The notes: generated by a model not told the origin, from the sequence alone. A stretch of DNA of 53,860 nucleotides from JAZRYE01 sp045600585 (GCA_045600585.1 JAZRYE010000022.1:1-53860), one strand, 5' to 3'. Positions 9,906 through 18,279 are shown, counted from the stretch's first letter. Numbers and translations: made by a program.

Positions 9906-10313
9906 ATGCATACTATTGAAAGTGTTAAAAAATCATTTAAAAGAAAAATTATCTTTTGGTCCATATTGATTGCTATAGCAATTTCAATCCCTACTGGCTT
10001 ATTCATTGCATTTGGCCCTAGTGAAGGATTTGCTGTTTCTCTACCTTTTTCTATTATTGCAATCTGTTTATCTATAGTTTGTTTAATCAGATATCACAAA
10101 ACCTATACATATAACGGAGTTACCTTTGATGCATTTATGTCACAAGGTAAAAACTATGTATTTATGAATGGCGCTTTAGTTGAAGAATTTAAATCCCCAT
10201 GGTGGCAATACACATTCAACCGACGCATTGGTGATGACCAAGTTTGCATTCAATTTGGCCCACTAAACCTTAGATTCTTTGTAAGAAAAAATTACTACAA
10301 AAATATTAAATAA
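9906..10313 (+). CDS. Small membrane protein of unknown function
   Basis: Not recognised. The 135-residue protein has a basic N-terminus (SVKKSFKRK) and two transmembrane segments at about 18-37 and 43-62. A soluble C-terminal half follows, rich in aromatic and basic residues (SPWWQYTFNRRIGDDQ). It begins 10 bases after ffh and is probably the last gene of that operon, ending at a bidirectional terminator. Confidence 0.65.
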   Translation: MHTIESVKKSFKRKIIFWSILIAIAISIPTGLFIAFGPSEGFAVSLPFSIIAICLSIVCLIRYHKTYTYNGVTFDAFMSQGKNYVFMNGALVEEFKSPWWQYTFNRRIGDDQVCIQFGPLNLRFFVRKNYYKNIK

Positions 10314-10360
10314 AAAGCCAATAAGTTTAACCCATCATTGATGGGTTTTCTTATGGCTTA
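10314..10360. terminator. Bidirectional terminator between the convergent 9906 gene and trmD
   Basis: Nested inverted repeat. The inner stem AACCCAT/ATGGGTT (10329-10347) lies inside an outer AAGCCA-ATAAG/CTTAT-GGCTT arm. T runs are present on the + strand and A runs on the other side, so it can serve both directions. Confidence 0.7.
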
Positions 10361-11134
10361 TTCTTTGATAAATTTATGACCTTTTTCTAATGCGTCTTTT
10401 TCCCATTTAGGAGTGTCATCTATTTCTAACTCGGCAAGAAGTTTTTTGTCTTGCTTTGTTAACTCATATTTATTAAATAAATCAGGTCTATTTTCTTTTG
10501 TTAATTTAAGAGATTCTTTTTGCCTCCATTTGGCGATAGCTCCATGATTTCCTGAATATAAGATATCTGGAACCTTATCTCCGTTATATTCATAGGGATC
10601 AGTATATTGAGGATATTCTAATAATCCGTTTTCAAATGATTCTTCAGTAGTGGAATCTTCAGCAATTGCCCCGTCTAGTAATCTAATTATCGAATCGCTT
10701 ATTACCATTGATCCAAGTTCTCCACCTGTCAAAATATAATCACCGATTGAAACTTGTTCATCGACATATTTATTAACTCTTTCATCGATTCCTTCATAAT
10801 GACCACATAGAATAACTAAGTCTTTGCAGTTTTCGGCCAATTCATGGGCCTTTTTCTGAGAATATGTATTTCCACGTGGAGAAAGAAGAATCACTTTGCT
10901 TTCTACCGTTTTATTAGCATTTAAACAATCTAATATTGGCTGACATTTCATGATCAAGCCGGCCCCGCCACCTATAGGTGTGCTATCGACTCTACCATAT
11001 TTATCTTTCGTATAATCTCTAATGTTAACTATTTTTATTTCTACAACTTCTTTTGCAATTGCTCTTTTAATTATTGAGTTTGTCAAAAAGCCATCAAACA
11101 TCTCAGGGAATAAGGTTAAAATTGTTATTTTCAT
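10358..11134 (-). CDS. trmD: tRNA (guanine-37-N1)-methyltransferase TrmD
   Basis: A 258-residue SPOUT methyltransferase that makes m1G37 and prevents +1 frameshifting. Seen: TLFPEMFDGFL at the N-terminus, GGGAGLIMK, LSPRGNTYSQ and GHYEGIDERV. The trefoil-knot AdoMet site IGDYILTGGELG is followed by a C-terminal helical domain. Its start overlaps the rimM end by 4 bases. It is the last gene of the leftward operon rpsP-khpA-rimM-trmD. Confidence 0.96.
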   Translation of the reverse strand: MKITILTLFPEMFDGFLTNSIIKRAIAKEVVEIKIVNIRDYTKDKYGRVDSTPIGGGAGLIMKCQPILDCLNANKTVESKVILLSPRGNTYSQKKAHELAENCKDLVILCGHYEGIDERVNKYVDEQVSIGDYILTGGELGSMVISDSIIRLLDGAIAEDSTTEESFENGLLEYPQYTDPYEYNGDKVPDILYSGNHGAIAKWRQKESLKLTKENRPDLFNKYELTKQDKKLLAELEIDDTPKWEKDALEKGHKFIKE

Positions 11135-11652
11135 AATAATCCCTCAATGACATTAACCATAATCGTTTTGCTTTCGATGTCGACTTTTAAAATAAAAGCT
11201 TCAATAAACGGAACAAAGAAATCCGGTTTGCCTTTTCTAGAACATCTTAAAGTTAATTGAGCAGGGAATTCTTCTACAACTTTAACATGACCTATGACAT
11301 TAGCGTTTTGATCTATAACGTCACACTTTTCTAAATCTGAATAGTAGTAGGTGTCTTTTTCTAGCATGCTATTATCTTTAATTACTTGGATTTCATTTCC
11401 TTTTAGCAAGTCAATCTCTTCTTTGATATGTATTTCTTCAACTTTGACTAAATCAAATTGTCCAGAATGTGAAGCACTTATTACTGTTAATTCTGTTCTT
11501 TCTTCTGTACGAGGATTGTACATAAAAATTTTATTACCTTTTTGGTAACGCTTTTTTGCAAAATCTGTTTTAGATAAAACTTTGATTGCTCCGTTAACTC
11601 CATGTGAGCCAACGATAAATCCTAATAATAAATATTCTTCCATAATATACAT
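11131..11652 (-). CDS. rimM: Ribosome maturation factor RimM
   Basis: A 30S assembly factor with an N-terminal RimM domain (LLLGFIVGSHGVNGAIKV, about 6-24) and a C-terminal PRC-barrel domain (about 95-170) that contacts uS19. Up to 173 residues if the first ATG (11652) is used. The second ATG at 11643 gives MEEYLLLG, closer to the family start; neither has a clear SD. The gene lies just downstream of a palindrome that overlaps the khpA stop. Its end overlaps trmD. Confidence 0.92.
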   Translation of the reverse strand: MYIMEEYLLLGFIVGSHGVNGAIKVLSKTDFAKKRYQKGNKIFMYNPRTEERTELTVISASHSGQFDLVKVEEIHIKEEIDLLKGNEIQVIKDNSMLEKDTYYYSDLEKCDVIDQNANVIGHVKVVEEFPAQLTLRCSRKGKPDFFVPFIEAFILKVDIESKTIMVNVIEGLL

Positions 11653-11656
11653 ATCA

Positions 11657-11680
11657 AAAAAGAGGATTAATCCTCTTTTT
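11657..11680. terminator. Perfect palindrome over the khpA stop codon
   Basis: A 24-base perfect palindrome (AAGAGGATT/AATCCTCTT core flanked by A5 and T5) spans the khpA stop, which sits at its centre. On the - strand it is followed by TTTTTTGA, so it reads as an intrinsic terminator or attenuator between khpA and rimM. With no room for a loop beyond the central TTAA bases the hairpin is shorter than the palindrome. Confidence 0.55.
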
Positions 11681-11930
11681 CTTCATCAAAAGATTCAAAT
11701 TTTAAATGAACATGTTTATTTTCATTCTTGCCAGCAATTGACACAACTTCACGTAATGAATTTGCAATAGTGCCGTGGTGTCCAATTAATCTTGCTGTGT
11801 CTTCTTTTTCAGAGGCGATAAGAATGTTAATATCTTTTCCACTTTCTGATTCAGAAATTCTAATGAGAACTGATTCAGGTTCAGAGACGATTGGATCGAT
11901 TAATGCATGAATTATTTTTTCGTAATCCAT
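11667..11930 (-). CDS. khpA: KH-domain RNA-binding protein KhpA (YlqC)
   Basis: An 87-residue protein made of a single KH domain with the GHHG loop at 50-53, the RNA-contact motif. The tail is very acidic (FESFDEEKED). KhpA pairs with KhpB/Jag in several Bacillota to bind RNA and control cell elongation. It lies between rpsP and rimM as in Bacillus, with an AGAGGA SD. The position in a ribosome-biogenesis operon fits a role in translation or RNA metabolism. Confidence 0.9.
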   Translation of the reverse strand: MDYEKIIHALIDPIVSEPESVLIRISESESGKDINILIASEKEDTARLIGHHGTIANSLREVVSIAGKNENKHVHLKFESFDEEKED

Positions 11931-11941
11931 TGCAAGTCCTC

Positions 11942-12217
11942 TTACTTATCAGCTTTTTTTGCTTCAACAGCTTTAGCGTTGATGCCTTTGTTCTTGAACA
12001 TTGCTTTAACAGTGTCAGAAGCGACAGCACCAGTCTTTAACCATTTAACAGCTAATTCTTCATTGATAACAGCACCTTCAATGCCTTTTGCTGGATCGAA
12101 GTAACCGATTTGTTCAATGTAACGACCATCACGTGCATAACGTGAGTCAGCTGCTACGATACGATAAAATGGATCCTTATGACGTCCAATTCTTGTTAAT
12201 CTAATTTTAACTGCCAT
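11942..12217 (-). CDS. rpsP: Small ribosomal subunit protein bS16
   Basis: A 91-residue bS16 with the family N-terminus MAVKIRLTRIGRHKDPFYRIVAADSR and GRYIEQIGYFDP. It is the first gene of the leftward rpsP-khpA-rimM-trmD operon. It has a strong SD (GAGGAGG) and a consensus promoter at 12248-12276 on the - strand. In most Bacillota rpsP follows ffh in the same direction; here the block is reversed. Confidence 0.97.
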   Translation of the reverse strand: MAVKIRLTRIGRHKDPFYRIVAADSRYARDGRYIEQIGYFDPAKGIEGAVINEELAVKWLKTGAVASDTVKAMFKNKGINAKAVEAKKADK

Positions 12218-12247
12218 AAATTTTTCCTCCTCTTTATGTCGTTATAT

Positions 12248-12276
12248 ATAATATTTAGGAATTTATTAAGTGTCAA
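12248..12276 (-). promoter_or_regulatory. rpsP operon promoter
   Basis: On the - strand, TTGACA (12276-12271), a 17-base spacer, and TATTAT (12253-12248). It is close to consensus and divergent from the rplS promoter. Confidence 0.8.
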
Positions 12277-12323
12277 GCAAATTTGCTTTACACAATGAAA
12301 ATAATACTTTTTTCTTTTAGATA

Positions 12324-12352
12324 TTGCAAAACATTCTTTCTATTGATAATAT
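12324..12352 (+). promoter_or_regulatory. Likely rplS promoter
   Basis: TTGCAA (12324-12329), 17-base spacer, TAATAT (12347-12352). The predicted start near 12359 coincides with the first hairpin of the L19-type leader. Confidence 0.55.
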
Positions 12353-12358
12353 ATCAAA

Positions 12359-12440
12359 GCATGCAAAACTGCATGATACGGGTGCTCCGCTGTCAGATGA
12401 GAATGAACACCAAGAGAGAAATATTTGAAAAGGAGGCGTT
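12359..12440 (+). promoter_or_regulatory. L19-type ribosomal protein leader of rplS
   Basis: Structured leader. A CATGCA/TGCATG hairpin (about 12361-12376) is followed by GGTG...CACC pairing (12381-12412) that encloses CTCCGCTGTCAGATGAGAATG. This matches, from memory, the conserved core of the Bacillota L19 leader, a cis element by which L19 represses its own mRNA. Assignment rests on motif recall, not on a covariance search. Confidence 0.65.
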
Positions 12441-12447
12441 TTAAATT

Positions 12448-12795
12448 ATGAATAATAATTTAGTTAATGAAATCGCTGCTACACAAATCCGCAAAGACAT
12501 CCCAGAATTCAAATCTGGTGATACTGTCAAAGTATCTGTTAAGATTGTTGAAGGTAACAAATCTCGTATCCAAGTATTCGAAGGTCTCGTTATTATTCGC
12601 CGTGGCGGTGGTGTTAGTGAAACATTTACAGTCCGTAAAGTATCTAGTGGTGTTGGTGTCGAAAGAACATTCCCACTCAACTCACCATCAATTGCTTCTA
12701 TCGAAGTTGTCCGTAAAGGTAAAGTTAGAAGAAATAAGATTACTTACATTCGTAATTGTTCAGGCAAGTCTGCTCGTATTAAAGAAATTCTTTAA
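12448..12795 (+). CDS. rplS: Large ribosomal subunit protein bL19
   Basis: A 115-residue bL19 at the 30S-50S interface. Seen: IPEFKSGDTVKVSVKIVEGNKSRIQVFEGLVI and the RRGGGVSETFTVRKVSSGVGVERTFPL block, ending in KIKEIL-type sequence (ARIKEIL). Very strong SD (AAAGGAGG). It follows its structured leader and ends at a UUCG-capped terminator, so it is monocistronic. Confidence 0.97.
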   Translation: MNNNLVNEIAATQIRKDIPEFKSGDTVKVSVKIVEGNKSRIQVFEGLVIIRRGGGVSETFTVRKVSSGVGVERTFPLNSPSIASIEVVRKGKVRRNKITYIRNCSGKSARIKEIL

Positions 12796-12810
12796 TTCAA
12801 TCGATTTTAG

Positions 12811-12836
12811 AAAAGAGTTTTTCGAAACTCTTTTTT
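12811..12836 (+). terminator. Intrinsic terminator of rplS
   Basis: AAAGAGTTT and AAACTCTTT pair around a TTCG tetraloop, followed by a T run. Confidence 0.9.
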
Positions 12837-12849
12837 ATTGCTTTGCGCC

Positions 12850-12878
12850 TTGCGTATAATTGCTTTCACTCATATAAT
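12850..12878 (+). promoter_or_regulatory. Promoter for lepB-rbgA-rnhB
   Basis: TTGCGT (12850-12855), 17-base spacer, TATAAT (12873-12878). Predicted leader of about 12 bases before the lepB ATG. Confidence 0.65.
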
Positions 12879-12896
12879 GAGTAATAGGTATTATTT

Positions 12897-13724
12897 ATGA
12901 ACAAATTTAAAAAAATAATTTGGCCAATCATATATTTACTTCTTGTAATCTTTGTTTGCGGATCAGGATGCATGATTTTTCATAGTTATTACTATCGTTC
13001 CATTTTCGTTGACGGCGATTCAATGTACCCAACTTTAAAAGGCGGAACTCCGACAGTTGATGGAGTTTCATATTTTGGAATCATTAACCCTCATCAAAGT
13101 GCGATTGATAAAATCGAAAGATATAACATAGTTACTACTTATTATCCTTGGGATGATAAAGATTACAAGATCTCTGAATCAAATAAATATAAGCCTGATT
13201 CAGGCTTTGAAGTTTTGCCAACAGCTTATTATAAAATCAAAAGAGTAGTGGGCATGCCTGGTGATATTTTAAGAATTAAGGATGGAGAAGTTTATTTTCT
13301 TCCTAAACAAAGTGTAATGTATCAACATTTATATGGAAAAACCGAAGAAGAAATAAGTGATTACATCAACAACTATAGCTCTTATATCGATTATCAAAAT
13401 GATTTAACTGAAGCATTTGGCGACCCTATCAAACTACCTTACGAAAGGCATTTTGGTAAAGTAATGACTATTAAGGATGTTGATTTTATCCAATTAGCTC
13501 AAGACAAAGAAAATCCAAAATTAAACGAATACTATTTATTAGGTGATAACTGGGGTAATTCTACTGACTGTGGAACATTAAGAAAACCAGTTTATCAAGA
13601 TAATCTTGTCGGTGTTCTTGTTGCTATTGAAGGCACATGCAAAATTCGTACTGGCAAGTCTACTAACGGCAATAACAATCGTACTTGCGAAGACCGCAGA
13701 TATTTCAAACCTATATTCTTTTAG
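12897..13724 (+). CDS. lepB: Type I signal peptidase
   Basis: A 275-residue membrane serine protease that removes Sec signal peptides. One N-terminal membrane segment (about 8-30). Catalytic Ser42 is in VDGDSMYPTL and the general-base Lys115 in IKRVVGMPGD; LLGDNWGNSTDCG is the conserved box E region. It is longer than Bacillus SipS (184) because of an insert between boxes (about 55-110 and 135-175) and a basic C-terminal tail. It is the first gene of an operon with rbgA and rnhB. Confidence 0.92.
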   Translation: MNKFKKIIWPIIYLLLVIFVCGSGCMIFHSYYYRSIFVDGDSMYPTLKGGTPTVDGVSYFGIINPHQSAIDKIERYNIVTTYYPWDDKDYKISESNKYKPDSGFEVLPTAYYKIKRVVGMPGDILRIKDGEVYFLPKQSVMYQHLYGKTEEEISDYINNYSSYIDYQNDLTEAFGDPIKLPYERHFGKVMTIKDVDFIQLAQDKENPKLNEYYLLGDNWGNSTDCGTLRKPVYQDNLVGVLVAIEGTCKIRTGKSTNGNNNRTCEDRRYFKPIFF

Positions 13725-13732
13725 GAGTTTTT

Positions 13733-14575
13733 ATGGCACAAATACACTGGTTTCCTGGCCATATGAAAAAAGGCCTAAATGAAGTTACGGATAAAATTAA
13801 GATGATGGATGTTATCATCGAACTTTTCGATGCTCGCGCTCCAAAATCATCCATTAATGAACAGCTTGATAAATCAATTCAAGGTAAAAAGACATTAATT
13901 GTATTAACTAAACCAGATTTAGCTGATCTAAAACAAACTGAACTTTGGAAGAAAGAATTATCTAAAAAATACGATTCTTTATTGGTTTTAGATTTGACTA
14001 ACCCAAATTCAACTAACATCATTGCAAACGCAGTAGTTAAACTTGGTGAAGCAAAATGGGCAAAGCAAAAAGCAAAAGGCATGAAACCTCAGCCTATTAG
14101 GGCCATGATTTTAGGTGTACCAAATGTTGGTAAATCATCACTAATTAATAGATTAGCCAAAAGAAAAGCTGCAGGTGTTCAAAATAAACCTGGATACACA
14201 CGTGGTGAGCAATGGATTAATGTGAATAAAGATTTCTTATTATTAGATACTCCAGGTATTTTACCAATGAGCTACGATAATCAAGAAAAAGCTTCTAATC
14301 TTGCTCTTTTAGGCTCAATTCGTGAGGATATTCTTCCAAAAACTGAATTAGTTCAATATTTTTTAAAATTGCTAAATGCTAAATACCCAGATTCATTAAT
14401 AGAAAGATTTGGAATAGAAACTATCGGCGATTATGAAACGGTCATGAACGCAATTTGCGAATCACGTAAACTTCTTGATAGTGTTGGTAATAACGATTTC
14501 CAAAAAGCAGAAAATGTTCTATTAAAAGAATTTAAAGATGGCTTATTAGGAAAGATTACTTTGGAGTGGCTCTAA
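13733..14575 (+). CDS. rbgA: Ribosome biogenesis GTPase RbgA (YlqF)
   Basis: A 280-residue circularly permuted GTPase needed for late 50S assembly. The G motifs appear in permuted order: G4 (TKPD) near residue 48, then G1 GVPNVGKS near 128, then G3 DTPG near 173. The N-terminal IHWFPGHMKKGL is the family signature. ATG at 13733 is preferred over upstream in-frame starts because AGGAG (13723-13727) precedes it. It starts 9 bases after lepB and shares one base with rnhB. Confidence 0.94.
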   Translation: MAQIHWFPGHMKKGLNEVTDKIKMMDVIIELFDARAPKSSINEQLDKSIQGKKTLIVLTKPDLADLKQTELWKKELSKKYDSLLVLDLTNPNSTNIIANAVVKLGEAKWAKQKAKGMKPQPIRAMILGVPNVGKSSLINRLAKRKAAGVQNKPGYTRGEQWINVNKDFLLLDTPGILPMSYDNQEKASNLALLGSIREDILPKTELVQYFLKLLNAKYPDSLIERFGIETIGDYETVMNAICESRKLLDSVGNNDFQKAENVLLKEFKDGLLGKITLEWL

Positions 14576-15198
14576 TGGCACTAACATTTGACTTACAATT
14601 CTATAATGAAGAAATCCAACTGATTGTCGGCTGCGATGAAGCAGGAAGAGGATGTTTATTAGGACCGGTTTATGCAGGCGCTGTCATTCTTCCTAAAGAC
14701 TTCAAAGATGATTTGATTAATGATTCGAAAAAGCTGACTGCTAAGCAAAGAGATAAAGCTTATGAAATAGTGGTAAATAACGCTATTGCCTGGGGAGTAG
14801 GCTCTTGTACTCCTGAAGAAATTGACGAAATTAATATTCTCAATGCTTCTCGACTTGCTATGGAAAGAGCAATTGAGAATATGAACCATAAATACGACAT
14901 GATTCTTACCGATGCGGTTAAGATGAAGGGATATAAATGTCCTACATTAGCGATTATTCACGGCGATGCGCAATCGCAATGCATTGCTGCTGCTTCTATT
15001 ATTGCTAAAGTCACTAGAGATCGAGTGTGTGAAGAATTAGATAAACAATATCCTAATTATAATATTAAGAAAAATAAGGGCTATGGGACTAAAGATCATC
15101 TCGAAGCTCTTCATAAATTCGGACCCATTAAAGGACTTCATCGATTTACATACGCACCTGTAAAAGAATCACTTATTGAAAAAATTTCATTATTTTAA
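14575..15198 (+). CDS. rnhB: Ribonuclease HII
   Basis: A 207-residue RNase HII, which removes ribonucleotides from DNA and RNA-DNA hybrids. Catalytic residues: D21 and E22 in GCDEAGRG, Asp in ILTDAVKM, and Asp in the HGDAQSQCIAAASIIAKVTRDR block. I place the start at the ATG overlapping the rbgA stop (TAATG) because TTGGAG lies 9 bases before it; a GTG 9 bases upstream has no SD. Confidence 0.94.
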   Translation: MALTFDLQFYNEEIQLIVGCDEAGRGCLLGPVYAGAVILPKDFKDDLINDSKKLTAKQRDKAYEIVVNNAIAWGVGSCTPEEIDEINILNASRLAMERAIENMNHKYDMILTDAVKMKGYKCPTLAIIHGDAQSQCIAAASIIAKVTRDRVCEELDKQYPNYNIKKNKGYGTKDHLEALHKFGPIKGLHRFTYAPVKESLIEKISLF

Positions 15199-15214
15199 GA
15201 AAAAAATCCAAAAA

Positions 15215-15245
15215 TGCCCCTATTAATAAAGTAGAGGTATTTTTT
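15215..15245 (+). promoter_or_regulatory. Hairpin covering the dprA ribosome binding site
   Basis: An 11-base stem with one mismatch (15215-15225 with 15231-15241) contains the only SD of dprA (GAGG, 15235-15238) and is followed by T6 up to the ATG. It may be a terminator of rnhB, an SD-sequestering hairpin, or both. Confidence 0.45.
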
Positions 15246-16022
15246 ATGACAAGTGCAAAAATGTTATTAACTTATCTAGCCATTATGTATGAAGGCGACT
15301 GGGATAAGATATTGGAAGTGGTGGACCGAAAAGAAACATTTCCTGAAAGCGAATTAGAAAAAGAAGTATCAAAACTTAAGTGCAAGGTTTTGACGATTTT
15401 GGATGACGAATATCCTGAATGTTTGAAGCATTCAATTAAACCACCTTTTGTTCTTTTTTATTATGGCGATATATCTTTATTAAAGGATTATAGGAAAAAT
15501 TTATCTGTGGTTGGATCTAGAGATTATTCCAATTATGCAAAAGAAAATGTTGAAAGAATAATCAGCGAACTAAAAGGTGAATATAACATTGTTTCAGGAT
15601 TAGCGTACGGCATTGACACAATTGCTCATACAGCAGCCATTAATAGTGGAGCAAAAACAATTGCTATTCTCGGATGTGGCATTGATACATGTTACCCTAT
15701 GGAGAACTATAAATTATATAAGGAAATTAAGAAGAATCATTTAGTAATAAGTGAATATCCAGGAACATCTACCCCCGATAAGCAGCATTTCCCATTAAGA
15801 AATAGAATTATTGCCGCTTTAAGCTATGGATTATTAGTAGGTCAGGCCTCAAAAAGAAGCGGAACTTTAATTACGGTTATGCATGCTTTAGAGAATGATA
15901 GAGAAGTAATGTGCATCCCATATCCAGCCAATGTGGAAAGCGAATGCAACAATATTATTCGTGCTGGAGGAACTCTTGTCGAGAATGGACAGCATATTCG
16001 TGAGGCAATGGAAAATTTGTAA
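15246..16022 (+). CDS. dprA: DNA-processing protein DprA
   Basis: A 258-residue DprA/Smf Rossmann-fold protein that protects incoming single-stranded DNA and loads RecA during transformation. Seen: VVGSRDYSNYAKE, SGLAYGIDTIAHTAAI, ILGCGIDTCYP and SEYPGTSTPDKQHFPLRNRIIAALS. It is shorter than the common 280-380 residues: the C-terminal winged-helix domain is missing and the N-terminal part is reduced. The order dprA-topA-xerC follows Bacillus without the intervening genes. Confidence 0.92.
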   Translation: MTSAKMLLTYLAIMYEGDWDKILEVVDRKETFPESELEKEVSKLKCKVLTILDDEYPECLKHSIKPPFVLFYYGDISLLKDYRKNLSVVGSRDYSNYAKENVERIISELKGEYNIVSGLAYGIDTIAHTAAINSGAKTIAILGCGIDTCYPMENYKLYKEIKKNHLVISEYPGTSTPDKQHFPLRNRIIAALSYGLLVGQASKRSGTLITVMHALENDREVMCIPYPANVESECNNIIRAGGTLVENGQHIREAMENL

Positions 16023-16077
16023 AAAATCTTAAATAAAGTATCTTTTTATTTAATATATAGAAGGCAATTTTTTCCCT

Positions 16078-16106
16078 TTGACATTATCGAAAATCGCATC
16101 TATAGT
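16078..16106 (+). promoter_or_regulatory. topA promoter
   Basis: TTGACA (16078-16083), 17-base spacer, TATAGT (16101-16106). Predicted start near 16113; GAGG at 16115-16118 is the SD for the ATG at 16133. Confidence 0.8.
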
Positions 16107-16132
16107 TTTGTCTCGAGGTATTTGAAAAAAAT

Positions 16133-18250
16133 ATGAAATTAGTTATTGTTGAGTCTCCTGCAAAATGTATCACAATTAAGAAATATCTTGGAAACGACTA
16201 CAACGTTATGGCATCAATTGGTCATATTAGAGACCTTGCTATATCAGGCAAAGGTGGCCTTGGAGTAGATATCGAAAAAGGCTTCGTTCCAACATATATT
16301 ATTAATAAGGATAAATACGCAACAGTTCACGCTTTACAACAAGAGGCTAGAAATGCCGAAGAAGTCATTCTTGCAACCGACCCTGATAGAGAAGGTGAAG
16401 CAATTGCTTGGCATTTAGCTAATGTTTTAAATTTGGATATCAATACAACAAAAAGACTCGAATTCCATGAAATTACCAGAGAATCAATTACAGAAGCAAT
16501 CGCTAATCCTCGTACAATTAACTTGAATATTGTTTCTTCGCAAGAAACTAGAAGAATTTTAGATAGAATCATTGGATTCTCTTTATCTACTCTTTTATAT
16601 AAAAAGATTAAATCTAGATCAGCAGGCAGAGTTCAATCTGCGACTTTATCATTAATTAATGAACACGATAAAGAAATTGAAAATTTCGTATCTGAAGAAT
16701 ATTGGAACATTTTAGTTAAAGCAAAGATTGCTAATAAAGATATGGATTTAACTTATCTTGGTAATGGCAAAGAAAAGCCTTCAATTACTAATAAAGAGCA
16801 AGCTGATAAGATTTTAGAATCCATCCCAAAAGAATTAACAATTACTAAAGTAAATAAAGATTTTAGAAGCAAAGAAAGTAAAGATCCATTAACAACTTCT
16901 ACAATGCAACAAGAAGCATATTCGAAGTTGAAATTTAAAACTAGCAAGACTCAAGCAGTTGCTCAGCAATTATACGAAGGCCTTGAATTAAATGGTGAGC
17001 ATGTTGGTTTAATTACATATATGCGTACTGATTCTAATAGACTTTCTGCTTCCTTTATCGAAAAAGCAAAAGGCTATATTATCGAACAATATGGTAAAGA
17101 CTACTTAGGCAGTGTTAAACCAATTTCTCAAAACGAATTAGCTCAAGGTGCTCACGAAGCTATTAGACCAACTTCATGTCATAGAACTCCTGAGTCAGTA
17201 AGAAAATATTTAACTCCTGATCAATATAACCTTTATAAATTAATTTATAATCGTGCAATCGGTTCTATGATGAAACCAAAGAAAGAAGAAGTGTTAACTA
17301 TTGAATTAAATGGTAATAACAATAACTTCAAAATTGAGTTTGCTCATACTGTTTTTAAAGGTTACGAAATGCTTTATATTGATCCAAATGAAGAAAAAGA
17401 ATTCACTGGAAAATTCCCAAGCTTAAATGTTGGAGAAGTAGTGGAAGTTGCATCTAAAAAGAATGAACAAAAATTCACTCAACCTCCAGCACATTATTCC
17501 GAAGCTAAACTTGTTAAAATTATGGAAGAAGTCGGTATTGGTAGACCATCAACATATGCTTCTACAATCGATTTACTTTCTAAACGTTCGTACGTTAAAA
17601 ATACAGCGGGTGTTTTAACAATGACTGAACAAGGTAAAAAGACTTGTGATGTCCTTGGAGAATATTTCCCTGATATTGTTGATGTTAAATACACAGCATC
17701 AATGGAAGCAAAGCTTGATACCGTTGAAGAAGGCAGCCAATCACGCGTAGAAATGTTAACTAACTTCTATAACCCATTCATAAAGGAAGTTGAATACGCT
17801 AAAGACGCCTTGCAAAAAGAAAAAGGTAAACCAACTGGTAGATATTGCCCTAAATGTGGTGCTGAACTAATTATTAAAGATAGCAAGAATGGTCAATTCG
17901 TTGGATGCTCAAATTATCCTGAATGCGATTATATCGAAAAAGAAGAAAAGAAGAAGGCAGAAGAAACTGGCGAAATGTGCCCAAAATGTGGCAAGCCATT
18001 GGTTTATCGAATCGGTCAAAGAAACCGTAAGTTTATTGCCTGTTCTGGTTTCCCTTCATGTGATTACACTGTCTATCCAGAATCAATCAAAATTGAACCA
18101 AAGCTTATTGAAAAAGCTTGCCCTAAATGTGGTGCTCAATTAGTTAAGAAAAAAGGTAGATATGGCCAATTTATTGGATGCTCAAATTATCCAACTTGTG
18201 ACTATATGGAAAAAGCATACAAAAAATCATATAGTAAAAAGGTGAAGTAA
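16133..18250 (+). CDS. topA: DNA topoisomerase I
   Basis: A 705-residue type IA topoisomerase that relaxes negative supercoils. The Toprim domain (1-130) has VESPAKC and ATDPDREGEAIAWH. The catalytic Tyr is residue 296 in LITYMRTDSNRLS, and IGRPSTYAST follows. Three C-terminal zinc ribbons (about 568-700) each start CPKCG and end CS-x-P-x-CDY. Monocistronic, with its own consensus promoter. The stop codon sits in the loop of its own terminator hairpin. Confidence 0.96.
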   Translation: MKLVIVESPAKCITIKKYLGNDYNVMASIGHIRDLAISGKGGLGVDIEKGFVPTYIINKDKYATVHALQQEARNAEEVILATDPDREGEAIAWHLANVLNLDINTTKRLEFHEITRESITEAIANPRTINLNIVSSQETRRILDRIIGFSLSTLLYKKIKSRSAGRVQSATLSLINEHDKEIENFVSEEYWNILVKAKIANKDMDLTYLGNGKEKPSITNKEQADKILESIPKELTITKVNKDFRSKESKDPLTTSTMQQEAYSKLKFKTSKTQAVAQQLYEGLELNGEHVGLITYMRTDSNRLSASFIEKAKGYIIEQYGKDYLGSVKPISQNELAQGAHEAIRPTSCHRTPESVRKYLTPDQYNLYKLIYNRAIGSMMKPKKEEVLTIELNGNNNNFKIEFAHTVFKGYEMLYIDPNEEKEFTGKFPSLNVGEVVEVASKKNEQKFTQPPAHYSEAKLVKIMEEVGIGRPSTYASTIDLLSKRSYVKNTAGVLTMTEQGKKTCDVLGEYFPDIVDVKYTASMEAKLDTVEEGSQSRVEMLTNFYNPFIKEVEYAKDALQKEKGKPTGRYCPKCGAELIIKDSKNGQFVGCSNYPECDYIEKEEKKKAEETGEMCPKCGKPLVYRIGQRNRKFIACSGFPSCDYTVYPESIKIEPKLIEKACPKCGAQLVKKKGRYGQFIGCSNYPTCDYMEKAYKKSYSKKVK

Positions 18251-18262
18251 TTCACTTTTTTT
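18242..18262 (+). terminator. topA terminator overlapping the stop codon
   Basis: GTGAA (18242-18246) and TTCAC (18251-18255) pair around a GTAA loop that includes the stop; flanking A5/T5 extend the stem and supply the T run. Short but typical in form. The 3' arm doubles as the xerC -35 box. Confidence 0.6.
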
Positions 18263-18279
18263 CTTTTTTAATTTATTAT
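18251..18279 (+). promoter_or_regulatory. Predicted xerC promoter overlapping the terminator
   Basis: TTCACT (18251-18256), 17-base spacer, TATTAT (18274-18279). The seventh base after the -10 is the A of the ATG at 18286, predicting a leaderless mRNA. No SD present. Confidence 0.55.

Noticed and set aside
12467..12859. A 130-codon + frame within rplS
   Set aside because: Out of frame with bL19, biased composition, and no SD; shadow of a ribosomal protein gene.
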